Shown: piece by piece, positions 28,030 through 41,988 of the stretch | How positions within the stretch are numbered: the stretch's first letter is position 1 | Layout of the letters: each line of letters begins with the position of its first letter | NCBI RefSeq assembly: GCF_003339775.1 | Contig: NZ_CP031088.1 | Location: 806,001-870,000 of the forward strand | Length of the DNA stretch: 64,000 bases | Source: Spiroplasma phoeniceum P40 | GTDB taxonomy: Bacteria > Bacillota_I > Bacilli_A > Mycoplasmatales > Mycoplasmataceae | Direction of reading: 5' to 3' | Position numbers and translations under genes: made by a program | The notes under the pieces: model-generated | The model's database searches: none | What the model saw: only the letters and a program-made list of their open reading frames with translations | What the model was told of the DNA's origin: nothing

Positions 28030-30147
28030 TTAATCAACTAGTTCAAAATCAATTTGCCGTAATTTTTTACTTGCTTTCTTTACTCTAATTCGTACTTTTT
28101 TTCCTAAAAAATATTCTTTTCGTTTCCGTTCTCCAATTAATTTTAAACTTTTTTCATCAAAAACGTAATAGTCATTTTTTAAATCAGTAATATGAACCAA
28201 TCCTTCAATTGTATTTGGTAATTCAACGAAAATTCCAAACGAAGTAACTCCAGAAATAATGCCATCATATTCATAACCAATTTTATCTTCCATATATTCA
28301 GCTTCTTTCGTTTTGTCAACTTCTCGTTCACATTCCATTGCCCGTAATTCTGCAAGGGATGACTGTTTACTAGCATGACTAACAAAAGTTCGCGTTTGTT
28401 CTAAATTAGTAATTTTAACTTTTCCTTGAAATAAATATTCTTTTAATAAACGATGAACAACTAAATCGGGATAACGCCGAATTGGTGAAGTAAAGTGCGT
28501 ATAACATCAAGATGCCAGTCCAAAATGGCCATCATTAATAGCACTATATTTAGCTTTTTCCATACTTCGTAATACTAAAGCTGAAATAACTTTAAAATTT
28601 TCCTTATCCTTTAACTTATTTAAAATTTGCTGTAAATCTTTAGAATGAATATTTTCTAACTTTCCTTTAATATTTAAACCTAAATAAGATAATTGCGTAT
28701 ATAAATCAAACAATTTTTTTGGTTTTGGCTTATCATGCACACGATAAACAAATGGCAAATCCATTCAATAAATTGTTTCGGCTACCGTTTCATTAGCGCG
28801 AATCATAAAAATCTCAATCAATTTTTCTGCATCAGCACGCTCTCGCACAACAATATCTTTAATCTTACCATTTTTATCAACAATAAACTTTGGTTCATCT
28901 AAATCAAAATCAACAACCCCATCATGTTCTTTTTTTAAAACTAAAATTTGATATAACTGTTGCGCTAAAAGCAACATTTGAGCAATTTCACCTGAGATTT
29001 GATTTTTTTCTTGGCAGAATAACTTATTAACTTCATCATAAGTTAATCGCGCTTTTGAAATAATGACAGCTTCATAAATACTAGAATTAACAACATGTCC
29101 CTGCTTATTAATTTCCATTTCACAAATTAATGTTAATCGTGGTTCAAAAGGATTTAACGAACAAATCCCATTACTTAATTTTTCTGGTAACATTGGAACA
29201 ACCCGGTCAATTAAATAAACTGAACATCCTCGGTCAAAAGCTTCTTTATCAAGATAACTATTCTGTGGAACATAATGTGCAACATCAGCAATCGCAACCA
29301 ATAATAAATAATTACCATTTTGATTTTTTTTAACTAAAATAGCATCATCAAAATCTTTTGAATCATTCCCATCAATTGTAACAAACATTTCTGCTTGTAA
29401 ATCACGGCGTGATTTATCTGCTAACATTCTTGCAACATCAACATCTTGTTTAATTTGATTGGCTTCATTTAATGTTTCTTCATTAAATTTAGTACGAATA
29501 TTAAATTCATGTAAAATAGCCAAGACATCAACACCGACTTGATTAGTATTACCAATGATCTCAATGATTTTAACTTGCATTAAATTGTTTTTACTATTAA
29601 TATTTGTAATGATTCCCTTTACAATTGTATTTTCAATTGCATCAGCTAAATTAATAATTTCAGCACGATATTGCGTTAATTTATTATTTAAAATTTCTAA
29701 ATATTTTTGTTGATGACGATTCTTTTTAATAACTCCAACTACATATTCATTATTTCGCTTCAAAACTTTAATTACTTGTGCTTCTGCTTTTTTAGAATTA
29801 TTAATATTTTTTTGTTTTTTTAAAATAAACAAAACTTGATCTTGGTCTAATGCATTATTTAAATCATCTTGTTTAACATAGTATTCTTCTTGGTTTTCAC
29901 TAATTTTAATAAAACCAAAACCTTTTTTATTAATGCTAATAACTCCTCGTAAATAAATTTTTGGATCAAAATAATAAAACCGATGTTGTTGTGTGACCCC
30001 AATAATATTATCATTTTCTAATTCGACCAAAACTTTTAACATCATTTTATTATCATTAATTTTATTAATATCTAATAACTGTTCTAATTCAATCGTATCA
30101 ATTGGTTTTGTTTGTTTTTTTAAAATAGCTACAATTCGATCGTGCAT
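28030..30147 (-). CDS. rnr: Ribonuclease R
   Basis: This 705-aa 3'-5' exoribonuclease is intact once TGA is read as Trp (codons at 28507 and 28765 region). Order: N-terminal winged helix, cold-shock OB domains (residues about 60-220), RNB catalytic domain with the Asp cluster [12 protein letters not shown] (residue about 265), and C-terminal S1 domain ([17 protein letters not shown]). In mollicutes RNase R is often the only such exonuclease. It lies between secG and smpB with a terminator before it. Confidence 0.97.
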
Positions 30148-30166
30148 ATACCTTTCCCCCTAAATG

Positions 30167-30197
30167 AAAAAAGAGACATTTTTAAATCTCTTTTCAA
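30167..30197 (-). terminator. Terminator between secG and rnr
   Basis: On the - strand GAGATTT...TCTC hairpin followed by six T, directly after the secG stop. It suggests rnr has its own promoter or depends on read-through. Confidence 0.65.
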
Positions 30198-30224
30198 TTA
30201 ATGAAATTTTTAAAGATTTAATTA

Positions 30225-30521
30225 TTACAATAGAACTTTTGTTAATAAATTTATCAATAATGTAATAACTAATAATGTTGAACCAAATGCTAACATAAAA
30301 ATAGATAATGTTTGATCTAACCCACGTTCTTTACTATTAGCAAATAATTCATCATTACCACCATTTAAAGCACTTAACCCTGTTTGTGCTTTTTTGTTTT
30401 GTAATAAACCAATAATAATCATAATAATTGATACAATTAAAGCAATTATTTCAAAAACATAAATAATTGTATTGGCTACTTGTGGATCAATTGCTAAAAA
30501 CATCATACTTGATAGGTTCAT
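30225..30521 (-). CDS. secG: Preprotein translocase subunit SecG
   Basis: This 98-aa protein has two membrane segments (residues about 18-40 and 72-95) separated by a polar loop with KKAQTGLSALNGGNDELFAN, the pattern of SecG. It would assist SecYE in protein export. The position just upstream of rnr is the common secG-rnr-smpB arrangement of Firmicutes and mollicutes. Confidence 0.85.
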   Translation of the reverse strand: MNLSSMMFLAIDPQVANTIIYVFEIIALIVSIIMIIIGLLQNKKAQTGLSALNGGNDELFANSKERGLDQTLSIFMLAFGSTLLVITLLINLLTKVLL

Positions 30522-30631
30522 TAAAACATCCCTCTCTAAATTAAATTATGTTCCTATTAATAATACTATAAAAATACTATAAAATTACCAAAATTATTGT
30601 ATTTTAAATTAATTTTAATTTTTTTTCAAGG

Positions 30632-31465
30632 TTATTTAAATAATGATAAATTCCTCCGGTATTTATTGCTGCTAGCTACATCGTATGCTAAATTTAAAAT
30701 CGGAGTTGGACTATGTTCCATTGCAATTGCATAAGGTAAAATTTCAAACACAGAACGGTCATTATAATTATCACCAAAATATAAAACATTCTCTAATTTA
30801 ATTTCACGTTCTTGCCTTTGATTTAAAATATCAATTAAATGTAAAATTGATTGCACTTTATTTGAATTACCATGTACAATATCACATCCATATTCAGACA
30901 GTGGTTCAACATTAATATTTAAAAATTGTTTTAAAGATGTATACATTTCTTGAAACATTATTTTGGATGAATGCTTTGCAACAATTTTATTGGCTATTCT
31001 AATATCATCAAAGCAAAATGGTTTTACTTGTTTCATTCCATCTAAAAATGCACCTGGTTTTGATTTAATTTTTAATAATTCTTCACCCACACAATATAAA
31101 TTATCATAATCTTGATATGAAATTGTAAAATCACATTGATATTTTAATAAAATATCAATTACAATAACTAAATCCGAAACTGGCATTAAATTACTATAAA
31201 TTGACTTATTGTTTTTAGTATCATACACTAAAGCACCATTAGCACCAATAACATATTGACAATAATTCTTAATTTTTAATTCTCTTGTGTAATTATCAAA
31301 ACCAAGGGGCATTCATCCTGATGCAATTGATACAGCAATCCGTTTTGCTTGCAATGCAAGTAATTTATTTTGAACAAGAGTTGGTAATTCTTGCTTATCA
31401 GTAATCAATGTGCCATCAATATCAGTAACAATTAATTTAATTTGATTACCATTAATTTTTAACAT
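30632..31465 (-). CDS. Cof-type HAD phosphatase 1
   Basis: This 277-aa protein of the HAD superfamily, Cof/YidA type, has the nucleophile motif TDIDGTLITDK near residue 17, a motif II Ser/Thr in SIASG, a C2-type cap, and the acidic motif near the end (YFGDNYNDRSVFE). It dephosphorylates sugar phosphates or similar metabolites; the substrate is not predictable. It starts 15 bases downstream of the related gene at 31480-32310, suggesting tandem duplication and co-transcription. Confidence 0.9.
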
Positions 31466-31479
31466 GACAACCTCATCTT

Positions 31480-32310
31480 CTATTTTAATATTGTCTTATA
31501 AAGATAATCAGCAATTCCTGCCGCATTATTATCTTTTGCAGTAACTGCAAAAGCAACTTCTTTTAATTGCGGTGTAGCATTGGCTAATGCAATTCCATAT
31601 TTTGAATTTTTAATCATCTCATAGTCATTCATTTGATCACCAAAACACATAATTTCATCTGAATCAAGATGGTGATTTTCTTTGTGTTTAAGTACTTCAA
31701 TTAATTTTAAAATTCCCTGTCATTTATTAACATTTTTAGGAATAATCTCAATAAACCCATATCCCGTAACTTCTGTCCTTAATGTTTTACTGACCGCAAT
31801 TTGTTGTCGTAACCAATTTTGTTTTTGTTCATCATGACAAGAAATTACAATTTTACGCATTTGCGGAATTTCATTTCAATCTAAAACAATTGCTTTAATG
31901 TCAGTATTACGAAATAAAAAAAGATCATCTTTAATAATTCTTGATTGTGAAACATAAGCTTCTTGTTCATTAAGTGGCGCTAAATAAAAATCATGACCAA
32001 ATTCTCGAACAATATTCATTGCTCATAATGTATCTTGATATGAAATTGTTTCATCATAGACATATTCTTTTGTTTTTAAATTTAAAACAGACCCACCATT
32101 AGCACCAATAACATACGGACAATTGTCAATAATTCCTAATGTTGTTGCATAATCAGATAAACTACTAGGAACCCGTCCTGAAGCAATCGTTACTAAAATA
32201 CCCATTGCTTGAGCCTTTTTTAAAGCCTCAATATTTATAGTTGGAATCTTTTTATCTTTATCAGTTACTAATGTTCCATCAATATCACACAAGATCATTT
32301 TTACTATCAT
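31480..32310 (-). CDS. Cof-type HAD phosphatase 2
   Basis: This 276-aa phosphatase is paralogous to the next gene downstream. Motif I is CDIDGTLVTDK, motif II TIASGR, motif III/IV in CFGDQMNDYEM. It is open through TGA codons to TAG at 31480. It lies after the ATP synthase operon and its terminator. Probably cytosolic sugar-phosphate phosphatase. Confidence 0.92.
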
Positions 32311-32418
32311 TACATTGCCTACCTTCTTTTAATATTACTTAGCTTATCATATAAGTAGTCTCAGACATTATCATTCTATCATGTTTTATTTTATATTTAT
32401 AATTAAGAAAATTAAAAC

Positions 32419-32447
32419 AAAAAATCTCAAAAAAGAGATTTCTACTT
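32419..32447 (-). terminator. Terminator of the ATP synthase operon
   Basis: AATCTC / GAGATT hairpin with T run on the - strand, 7 bases after the atpC stop. Confidence 0.75.
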
Positions 32448-32453
32448 TCGGAT

Positions 32454-32717
32454 TTAACTAATAGGTTCAACTTCATCAGCAAGAATTTTAACAAATTCTT
32501 GTTCAACTTGCAAAATTCCACCAGCAATACTTAATTTATATTCTTTATTATTAACTTTGTATGTCATTTCAGATGTAACAATTGTTGAAACAATAGGAAT
32601 ATGACCATACAAAATACCCATATATCCCGTAATTGTTTTCACTGTTATAATATCAACTAAGCGATTAACAATGACACCCTGTGGTGTAATAATTTTTAAA
32701 CTAATTTGATTCGCCAT
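32454..32717 (-). CDS. atpC: ATP synthase epsilon subunit, one-domain form
   Basis: This 87-aa protein covers the N-terminal beta-sandwich of epsilon (ISLKIITPQGVI, GYMGILYGHIPIVSTI, LSIAGGILQV). The C-terminal two-helix domain, which inhibits the enzyme in many bacteria, is absent, and a terminator follows at once. Short forms occur in some groups, so it may still connect F1 to the c-ring. A recent nonsense change is possible: after PIS the next codons read IRK but then stop again. Confidence 0.85.
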   Translation of the reverse strand: MANQISLKIITPQGVIVNRLVDIITVKTITGYMGILYGHIPIVSTIVTSEMTYKVNNKEYKLSIAGGILQVEQEFVKILADEVEPIS

Positions 32718-32718
32718 T

Positions 32719-34115
<1,397 letters not shown>

Positions 34116-34129
34116 TTTTTAACCACCTC

Positions 34130-34987
34130 TTAATTTTCTTGCGCGCCAGCCCCAGCAACAATTTCTGTAATTTCCTGTGTAATTGCTGCTTGACGCTTAC
34201 GGTTATATAATAACGATAATTTTTCTAACATTGCATTTGCATTATCTGTTGCATTTTCCATTGCTACTAGCCGTGATGCTTGTTCTGAAACCTGTGATTC
34301 AACGATTGATGAAAATAAAATAGTATTTAAATACATTGGCACCGCATTTTCTAAAATCGTTGCTGGATCTGGTTCAAATTCGGTAATAACATTAATGTGT
34401 TTTGGTTCTTCATGTTGTGTTACCTTAATAATTGGTAACAATTGTAAAATTGTTGGTTCAAAAGTTACATTATTAATAAATTTTGTATAAGCAATTTTAA
34501 TTTCATCATAATTATTTCCATTAAAACCAGATAAAATTTCTTGTGCAAACTCACGTGCATCATCATAAGAAAAATTAATATCAATATCTTTTCTTGTTTG
34601 CATAATTTCATAACCTTTATGGGCATAAAATGTTTCTGCTTTAGAACCGATTGTAATAATACAATCACTTTTTCGTAATTGTTGTAACACCAACTTATTA
34701 ATATTAATATTATAACCACCACATAAACCTAAATTTGAATTAACAATGATTCAACAAGTACGTTTACTATCTTTTATGCCATCTTTTTTTTGATAAATTG
34801 AATCATCTGCTTTACTAATGATATCATTAAAAACAGTATAAACTTCAGCAAAATATGGTTTTGAATTAGAAATTCGTTTACCAACTTTTTTTAATTTTGC
34901 TGTCGCCACCAATTTCATTGCTTGTGTTATTTTAGATGTTGAAGTAATTGAAGTAATTTGTTTTTTTAAATCTGTTCCGACTGCCAT
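34130..34987 (-). CDS. atpG: ATP synthase gamma subunit
   Basis: This 285-aa subunit is the rotating central shaft. The N-terminal helix (LKKQITSITSTSKITQAMKL) and the C-terminal helix (YNRKRQAAITQEITEIVAGA) are typical. It is open through one TGA in the middle (residues near CWIIVNSNLGLCGGYN). It lies between atpA and atpD in the standard order. Confidence 0.95.
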
Positions 34988-35003
34988 TTTGTCCTTTTAA
35001 CCT

Positions 35004-36575
35004 TTATTGTCCTAATTTTTTCCACTCTTCAATTTGTCCAAACATTTCTGGTTTATAATTAGCAATTTTATTGGTAATTTTTTTAACAACATTAATAATT
35101 TCATTATCAATATTAGTCATTAAGGTATCGCTATAGGATTTGGCCTTTGCTAATTCAGTATAGTATTTTTTTGCTTTTGTATTAAAATGTTCAATTATTT
35201 CTTCTTTAAATTCTTGAATTTTATCAACTGGAATTCAACGAATTCTTTTTTTCTTAACTGCTAATAAAATGATTGCTTGGTCAATTTGTGAAAGCGGTGA
35301 ATATTGTTTTTGTTTTAAAATTTCAATTACTCGTTTTCCATGTTCTAATACTTCTTTTGTCGCATCATCCAAATCAGAACCAAATTGAGCAAAGGCTTGT
35401 AGTTCACGATATTGTGCTAATTCTAATTTTAATGAACCAGCAACTTGTTTCATTGCTTTAATTTGTGCTGTTGACCCTACTCGTGACACCGATAATCCCA
35501 CATCAACCGCAGGACGAATTCCAGCATTAAACTGATCATTATTTAAGAAAATTTGCCCATCAGTAATTGAAATAACATTAGTTGGAATATATGCTGAAAT
35601 ATCACCCGCTTGTGTTTCAATAATTGGCAAAGCAGTAATACTTCCGCCTCCATATTCTTTTGTTACTCGCGCGGCGCGTTCTAATAACCGACTATGTAAA
35701 TAAAAAACATCACCAGGATATGCTTCACGACCAGGTGGGCGGTGTAATAATAGTGCCATTGTTCGATAGGCAACAGCATGTTTTGAAAGATCATCATAAA
35801 TAATAATGACATTTTCACCAGATTCCATCCATTCTTCACCAATAGTAACACCAGTATATGGTGCTAAGTATTGTAATGGCGATAATTCACTTGCTGTGGC
35901 TGAAACAACTGTTGTATATTCTAATGCACCAGCAGCTCGTAATTTTTCGACAATTTGTGTAACAGTTGATGCTTTTTGTCCAATTGCAACATAAATACAT
36001 TTTACATTTTTCCCTTTTTGATTTAAGATTGTATCAATTCCGATAGCTGTTTTTCCTGTCTGGCGATCACCGATAATTAATTCTCGTTGTCCTTTCCCAA
36101 TGGGAATCATCGCATCAATTGTCATAATTCCCGTTTCCATTGGTTCATCAACTGATTTTCTAGTCATAACACCAAGTGCAATTCGTTCCACAGGACGTGT
36201 TTTTGTTGCTTTTAATGGTCCTTTCCCATCAATTGGTTGTCCTAATGCATTAACAACACGGCCTAACAACGCATCACCAACTGGCGTTTCAACAATTTTT
36301 CCTGATCGACGAACTTGATCACCTTCACGGATTGTTTTATCGTCACCCATTAAAACGGCCCCAACAGCGCCTTCTTCTAAGTTTAATACCATTCCATAAA
36401 TTTCATTCGGAAAAATTAGCAATTCACTCATCATTGCATTGTCAAGACCATCAATTAAAGCAATTCCATCACCAACTTTCACAACAGTTCCTTCTTCATG
36501 AATTTCAATTTTTTTACCATATTCTTTAATCTGTTTTTTAATTATTTCGGAAATCTCATTTACATTTAAAACCAC
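35004..36575 (-). CDS. atpA: ATP synthase alpha subunit
   Basis: This 523-aa subunit has the Walker A motif [10 protein letters not shown] (residue about 170) and the alpha-specific [13 protein letters not shown] region. The C-terminus after RIRW is read through TGA to TAA at 35004. It forms the non-catalytic nucleotide sites of F1. Length is normal. Confidence 0.97.
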
Positions 36576-36591
36576 TTTTTCACCCCATCTT

Positions 36592-37137
36592 CTATTTATT
36601 ATATATTGCTTTTTGTCGCATTGTTTCTAATTGTCCTGCAATTGAACCATCAATAATTTCGTGCTTAATTTTAATCCGAACTCCGCCTAATAAAGATGCA
36701 TCAATTTTGTTAACTAACTCAATATGATAACCAAATTTTTTACTTAATTTTGTTTCAATTGTTGTAATTTGTTTTCTTGTTAATGGTTGGGTTGAATAAA
36801 TATTTCCATATTGAACATCATAACTAATATTTATTAATTTTCTTAAACTTTTAAAAATTCTTCTAACATAACAAAAAGCTTCACGATCAATTAATAAAAA
36901 AAGGGCATTTAAAATTAACGGATCAATAACTTTTTGAAATGGTTTTGCTAAAATGTTCTTTCGTTCTTCTTTTGCAATGTCAGCATTCATCATTAACTTA
37001 ATATAATCTGGTTCTTGTTTAAATAAATCTACGATTATATTACTAACTTCTAAAAAATGATTAATTTTTTTTGTTTCAAGCGCCAACCCCATTAAAGCAG
37101 CTGCATAATTATCAATAAATTTTTTACTAACTAACAT
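36592..37137 (-). CDS. atpH: ATP synthase delta subunit
   Basis: This 181-aa stator subunit starts with a helical domain ([20 protein letters not shown]) and ends with the conserved [22 protein letters not shown] motif. It connects F1 to the b subunit. It is in standard operon order, 6 bases after atpF. Confidence 0.95.
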   Translation of the reverse strand: MLVSKKFIDNYAAALMGLALETKKINHFLEVSNIIVDLFKQEPDYIKLMMNADIAKEERKNILAKPFQKVIDPLILNALFLLIDREAFCYVRRIFKSLRKLINISYDVQYGNIYSTQPLTRKQITTIETKLSKKFGYHIELVNKIDASLLGGVRIKIKHEIIDGSIAGQLETMRQKAIYNK

Positions 37138-37143
37138 AACTTA

Positions 37144-37680
37144 CTACTCTAATTCTTTGATAAAGTCTTCTACCAATTTTTCATTTTTTTCTTTATTAAT
37201 TTCTTTGCTCAATAATTGCTCAGCTGCATTAAAAGCAACATTAATAATTGATTTTCGAATATCATCATAATATTGCTCTTTTTCTTTTTGAATTTCTTTA
37301 TGGGCCTGTTCATTTAACTGCATAACTTCAGCTTTTGCTGTTTCTAAAACTTGATGACGTTTTGCCTCTGCTTCAGTTCGAGCCGCAACAATAATACTAT
37401 TTGCTTCTACCTTCGCTGTTGTTAACAATTTCGATGCTTCTTTTTGATCAATTGTTGCTTTTGCTTGTTTTTCAGCAGCATCTTGAATTAATTCTCGAAT
37501 TTTATTGCGACGAGCCCGCATTGCTTTTCGAAATGGATTATAAACTCATTTTGATAATAAAATTAATAAAATAATTGTCGCAATAACATGCGCAATAAAA
37601 ACCCATAGATTAGGAAATAATTGATTAATAATTTCTGCTGGTTCAATTGGTTTTGACATTAATCACATTGTCATAGACAT
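37144..37680 (-). CDS. atpF: ATP synthase b subunit
   Basis: This 178-aa subunit has one membrane segment (residues about 25-45, LWVFIAHVIATIILLILLSK) and a long charged coiled coil (residues 50-170). It is the peripheral stalk. Start at 37680 with AAGAAGG upstream, read through TGA codons; a later start at MSKPIEPAE is possible. Unlike many mollicutes it does not carry a clear lipoprotein signal here. Confidence 0.93.
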
Positions 37681-37715
37681 CTAAGCCTTCTTTCTTTCCA
37701 ACTTTTTACTTTTCA

Positions 37716-38018
37716 TTAACCAGTAACAAATGCTAAAATAATAGCAATAACTAATGCATAAATTGACCCTGATTCAGTAATCGCAGCAGCAATAATATAT
37801 TGTGTTCTAACTTTACTTTCAACTTCTGGGTTTCGAGCAATTGCTTCAACAGCTTTTCCACCAGTATACCCTTGTCCAATTCCTGAACCACAACAACCAA
37901 TGGCAGCTAATCCTGCACCCAATAATGACATTCCCTTTGTAAAACCATCATTAATTCCGGCCATAAATCATATTGTCATCATATTCGATAGCAAATCTAT
38001 TGTCATAAAATTTATCAT
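37716..38018 (-). CDS. atpE: ATP synthase c subunit
   Basis: The start at 38018 (MINFMTIDLL) has GAGGAG about 10 bases upstream and gives 100 aa, the length usual in mollicutes, which have an N-terminal extension. Two membrane helices form the c-ring hairpin; the ion-binding Glu is in AAAITESGSIYAL. RNPEVE in the loop contacts F1. An internal ATG at 37964 is less likely. Confidence 0.93.
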
Positions 38019-38070
38019 ATTATAATTCTCCTCTTCCTTAACAAATATATAATTTTATTTTAATCCTTTT

Positions 38071-38889
38071 TTAGCCATTTAAATTAACATTTTTAATTTT
38101 TTGTTCTTTTTTTAACTTAATTATCTTTTCGTTTTTATCTTTGGTTTCTGTTTTCATTTCCATTGCCCAATAGGCAATTGTTAAAATTGCAAAAATATAT
38201 GCTTGAATTAAACCATCGAAAACATCAAAATAAATACTTAAAAAAGGTAAAAATACACCAGATAATAAATCAACAGGCCCAATATAAGGAATCTGTCCTC
38301 AAATAAAGCTCATTAAAGCTGTGAACAAGGTAATAATAACTGTTCCTCCCAAAATGTTTCCAAATAAACGAAATGAAATTGAGATCAAAGGAACAAATTG
38401 GGTTAATAATTCTAATGGATTGACAAAAAACTTTTTAAAATATACTAGTTTTTGATATTTAATCCCAAAATAATATATTCCAAAAAAGGTAACCAATCCC
38501 GTTGATAATGGGACAGTATAAGCTGTTGCAAGTGATTCAAACCCAACAACACTCATTAAATTTCCAATCCCAATATACAATAATAAGTATATAACATAAA
38601 CTGTTAAAAATTTATATTTTGGTCCCATCAAATCAACAACTTGTTTTTCAACTCACTTAATTGTAATTTCAGCAAAAAGTACTAAACCAGTTGGAATATC
38701 GGTTGGACCAAGTTTTTTTAAGCGTTTATAATAACCTATTGATAAAAGCATAATAATAAAGGTAGTAATAACTATCGTTACTAATTGCGGTAATAAAATT
38801 GTATAACTTCATGCATCCATTCCACTTTTATTTGGATCAGGGATTAAATCCATTGCAAGAAATTGACCAAAGTTACTATTCATTGCCAT
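38071..38889 (-). CDS. atpB: ATP synthase a subunit
   Basis: This 272-aa membrane protein forms the ion half-channels. It is read through several TGA codons. The conserved Arg is in ISISFRLFGNILGGTV, followed by the last membrane pair. Five or six membrane helices are visible. It overlaps the atpI-like gene by 14 bases. Confidence 0.93.
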
Positions 38890-39232
38890 TTTTTTTTTCC
38901 TTTCTGCGTTGATGAATGGGAAATTTAACATTTGCAAATAATGATGAAAATGGACATAAACTAATTCCAACAATTATTGTGTAGATACTAAAAAAACTAG
39001 TATTCTTAGCATAAATAACTATAGGTATAGTATAAATCACTAAGCGAACTAGGTACAATAAGATAAAAAAGTACTTATTTAAACTTATACTTAACAATCA
39101 TCCAGAAAAACAAATGATTAAGAAACCTATAAGAGAAAACAAATACCCCAAAACTAATCCTGTGTATAAAGTTCAATCTCGTTTTAATGTCAAATATATC
39201 ATCGTCAATACTATTAGTATTCCCAAAAACAT
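38876..39232 (-). CDS. atpI: ATP synthase I-like membrane protein
   Basis: This 118-aa hydrophobic protein has four predicted membrane segments, and is located between upp and atpB as AtpI proteins are. AtpI assists c-ring assembly. The start is uncertain: ATG at 39232 is the first good one, but the frame is open upstream to the upp stop. Sequence identity within this family is low, so the call uses position and topology. Confidence 0.75.
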
Positions 39233-39302
39233 TATTAAACTTATTATTGACAGTTTATATTCTACACCTTTAAAATGGTTTTTTCAATTTAATTTATTTT
39301 TT

Positions 39303-39926
<624 letters not shown>

Positions 39927-40029
39927 TAATTACTTTTCCTCCTTAATTTATTAGATTTTAACATAATTATAAAGATAATACCAAGATTTAATTTGGAATT
40001 ACTTACATTTTTAAAAATAATTAAATAAA

Positions 40030-40066
40030 AAGAAATAAATTGAACTTTCAAACTTATTTCTTTTTT
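40030..40066. terminator. Terminator-like hairpin upstream of upp
   Basis: AGAAATAA / TTATTTCT stem with A and T runs, between upp and the secreted-protein remnant. The 220-base gap holds nothing else clear. Confidence 0.5.
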
Positions 40067-40145
40067 TAATCTTTCATTATTTTTTTATCACTTGTAATGT
40101 TGAACCTGATTTTATCCTTAGATTAATGTAATTAGAAGATGAAGG

Positions 40146-40669
40146 TTATTTTTCTGTAATCTCAAAACTATAAAATAATTTTAAGTACAAAATTGCAGTG
40201 TTGATATCCATTCAAACAACTCCCTTCATATAAAAATAACCTGAATATCATTGCTTATTAATAGTTGTTCTAAAATCATTTTTATTATCTAACATTACCC
40301 AATCAAATTCATTCGTAAGTACTTTTAAATCACTTGTAGGAATAAATAGTGCAAAAAATAATTTGGATTATCAATCTTATTATCATTAACTGTTATTTCA
40401 AAGTCAGGCAAACAAACGACAGAAAATGTTTTTAACTCATTTAAATTATTAATTCCTAACGCTGTTAAATTAACTTTTTCTGTTTTATAGTTAATTTTCG
40501 CTACTTTTAATGCTTTATTTAAAAACACTTCAGATTCAATTAAGTAAGTTTTATCTTTTTGCTGGCTATTATTATTTTGTCAAGGCTCTTGTACCTTATT
40601 AGCTGTAACAAGAGAAGCAATATTATTAAACATTATTATTGCTCCTAATAAACTTAATATTTTTTTCAT
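40146..40669 (-). pseudogene. Secreted protein, frameshifted
   Basis: A signal peptide (MKKILSLLGAIIMFNNIASL) starts the frame, without a lipobox Cys. At residue about 114 (NPNYF) a missing T in a T run shifts the frame; the continuation runs FFALFIPTSDLKV to EITEK and stops at 40146. The family is not recognised. A homopolymer error or a real break are both possible. Confidence 0.6.
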
Positions 40670-40806
40670 AACTTAATAACTCCTTTCTTTAAAATAATAA
40701 GAGTTAATAAATTAATAACTATTTATTTAATATTGCAATATTATTTTTTATTTTTTAATTATATCCCTCAAAATAAAAAAAGTCATAGGTTTTAACTACA
40801 GCTTTT

Positions 40807-41632
40807 TTAACTTAAATTAAATCTAAATTCTTGATTTGGTAATAAACAATCAACAATTTTTTGTTCATTTTCGTCTAATTGACCAACAAGGTTACGAATA
40901 CCATCGTTTATCATCCGTTTTGTAATAATTTGAACTTCACCTTTATAATTTTGTGCCTTATTATTTAAAATAACAACATCACCTTTTTCAAAATATTAAC
41001 CATTGAAGGGGCGGGCAGGCAAATCACAATCTTGATATTTAATCCGAGCAAATGTACTACGAATCATGTACTCCGCTAAATATGGGCGAACAAAATTAAT
41101 TGTTTGGTCAAGAAGTATCCCCTTTTCAGTAGGGACACTCCCCTATCTGTTTTTAAACTTAATGTAATTAAATGTAAATTAATGTTTTGTAAAGTTGCAA
41201 ATTCTTCATCATTTAAAAACTGCGTTGATACAATAATGTCGTCTACACCTAAGGCCACAAAATGACGAATTTGGAAATCTAATGTTAAATCACGATGCAT
41301 TTCAATGCTTGGTAATTTATCATTATATTGCCAAGGTCCTTATTCAGTCATAAAAAATTCACAACTTGTTAACGATTATTTTTATCTAATTCAAATTCTT
41401 CATAAACAGCACCATTGACATCACCATAAACATCAATCCCTAATTTATTTATTAGCTGTTTTTGTTAATTGTAAAAAGCGATTAAATAACTTTTGATCAC
41501 TTTTTTTAACATTAATTAAATTAAGGTAGTAAAAATAACCTTAATTTGAGCTTTTGCACATTTTGTTAAATATGTTTCTAAAACATAGTTCTCTGCAATC
41601 AAATGTGGATATAAACTAACACCAATGCGCAT
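40807..41632 (-). pseudogene. MupG/DUF871-family protein, degraded
   Basis: The start MRIGVSLYPHLIAENYVLET and later pieces (LGIDVYGDVNGAVYE; TLDFQIRHFVALGVDDIIV) match 6-phospho-N-acetylmuramidase-like DUF871 proteins. Several stops and shifts break the frame. It sits in a beta-glucoside-type cluster with PTS IIA, ROK kinase and GH1, so its original role was sugar metabolism. Confidence 0.7.
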
Positions 41633-41637
41633 AACAA

Positions 41638-41985
41638 TTAATCCAAAACTTTTTTTGTAAGTAATTTATCATATAATTCAATAAATTCTTTTGCTAATTC
41701 AATAACCATTTGTGCTGTCATCATTTGATCTTCGGCATGCATAAATAACACGGGAATTTGATGTTTTGTCCCTTGTGCCTCTTCTTAAATAATAGTCATA
41801 TGTTGTTTTTCTGCTTCAATAATATTTTGCTCTGCTTCTATAATTAAATTATTAGCATCCGCAGTTTTTCCTTCTTTTGCAGACTTAATTGCAATTAAGG
41901 CATTTGATTTTGCCATACCAACATAAGTAATAATCCCAAAAGATACTTCTTCAAAATTTATTTCTTTCATTTTTATGTTCTCCAT
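41638..41985 (-). pseudogene. PTS IIA, lactose/cellobiose type, with in-frame TAA
   Basis: NFEEVSFGIITYVGMAKSNA and LFMHAEDQMMTAQMV are the family's helices with the phospho-accepting His in the MHAEDQ motif. A TAA after MTII, before EEAQG, breaks the otherwise full frame. The product would have delivered phosphate to a beta-glucoside permease. Confidence 0.85.
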
Positions 41986-41988
41986 TTC

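Noticed and set aside
35806-36529. Open frames on the + strand over atpA
   Set aside because: They are antisense shadows of the intact atpA gene; no ribosome sites or conserved content.
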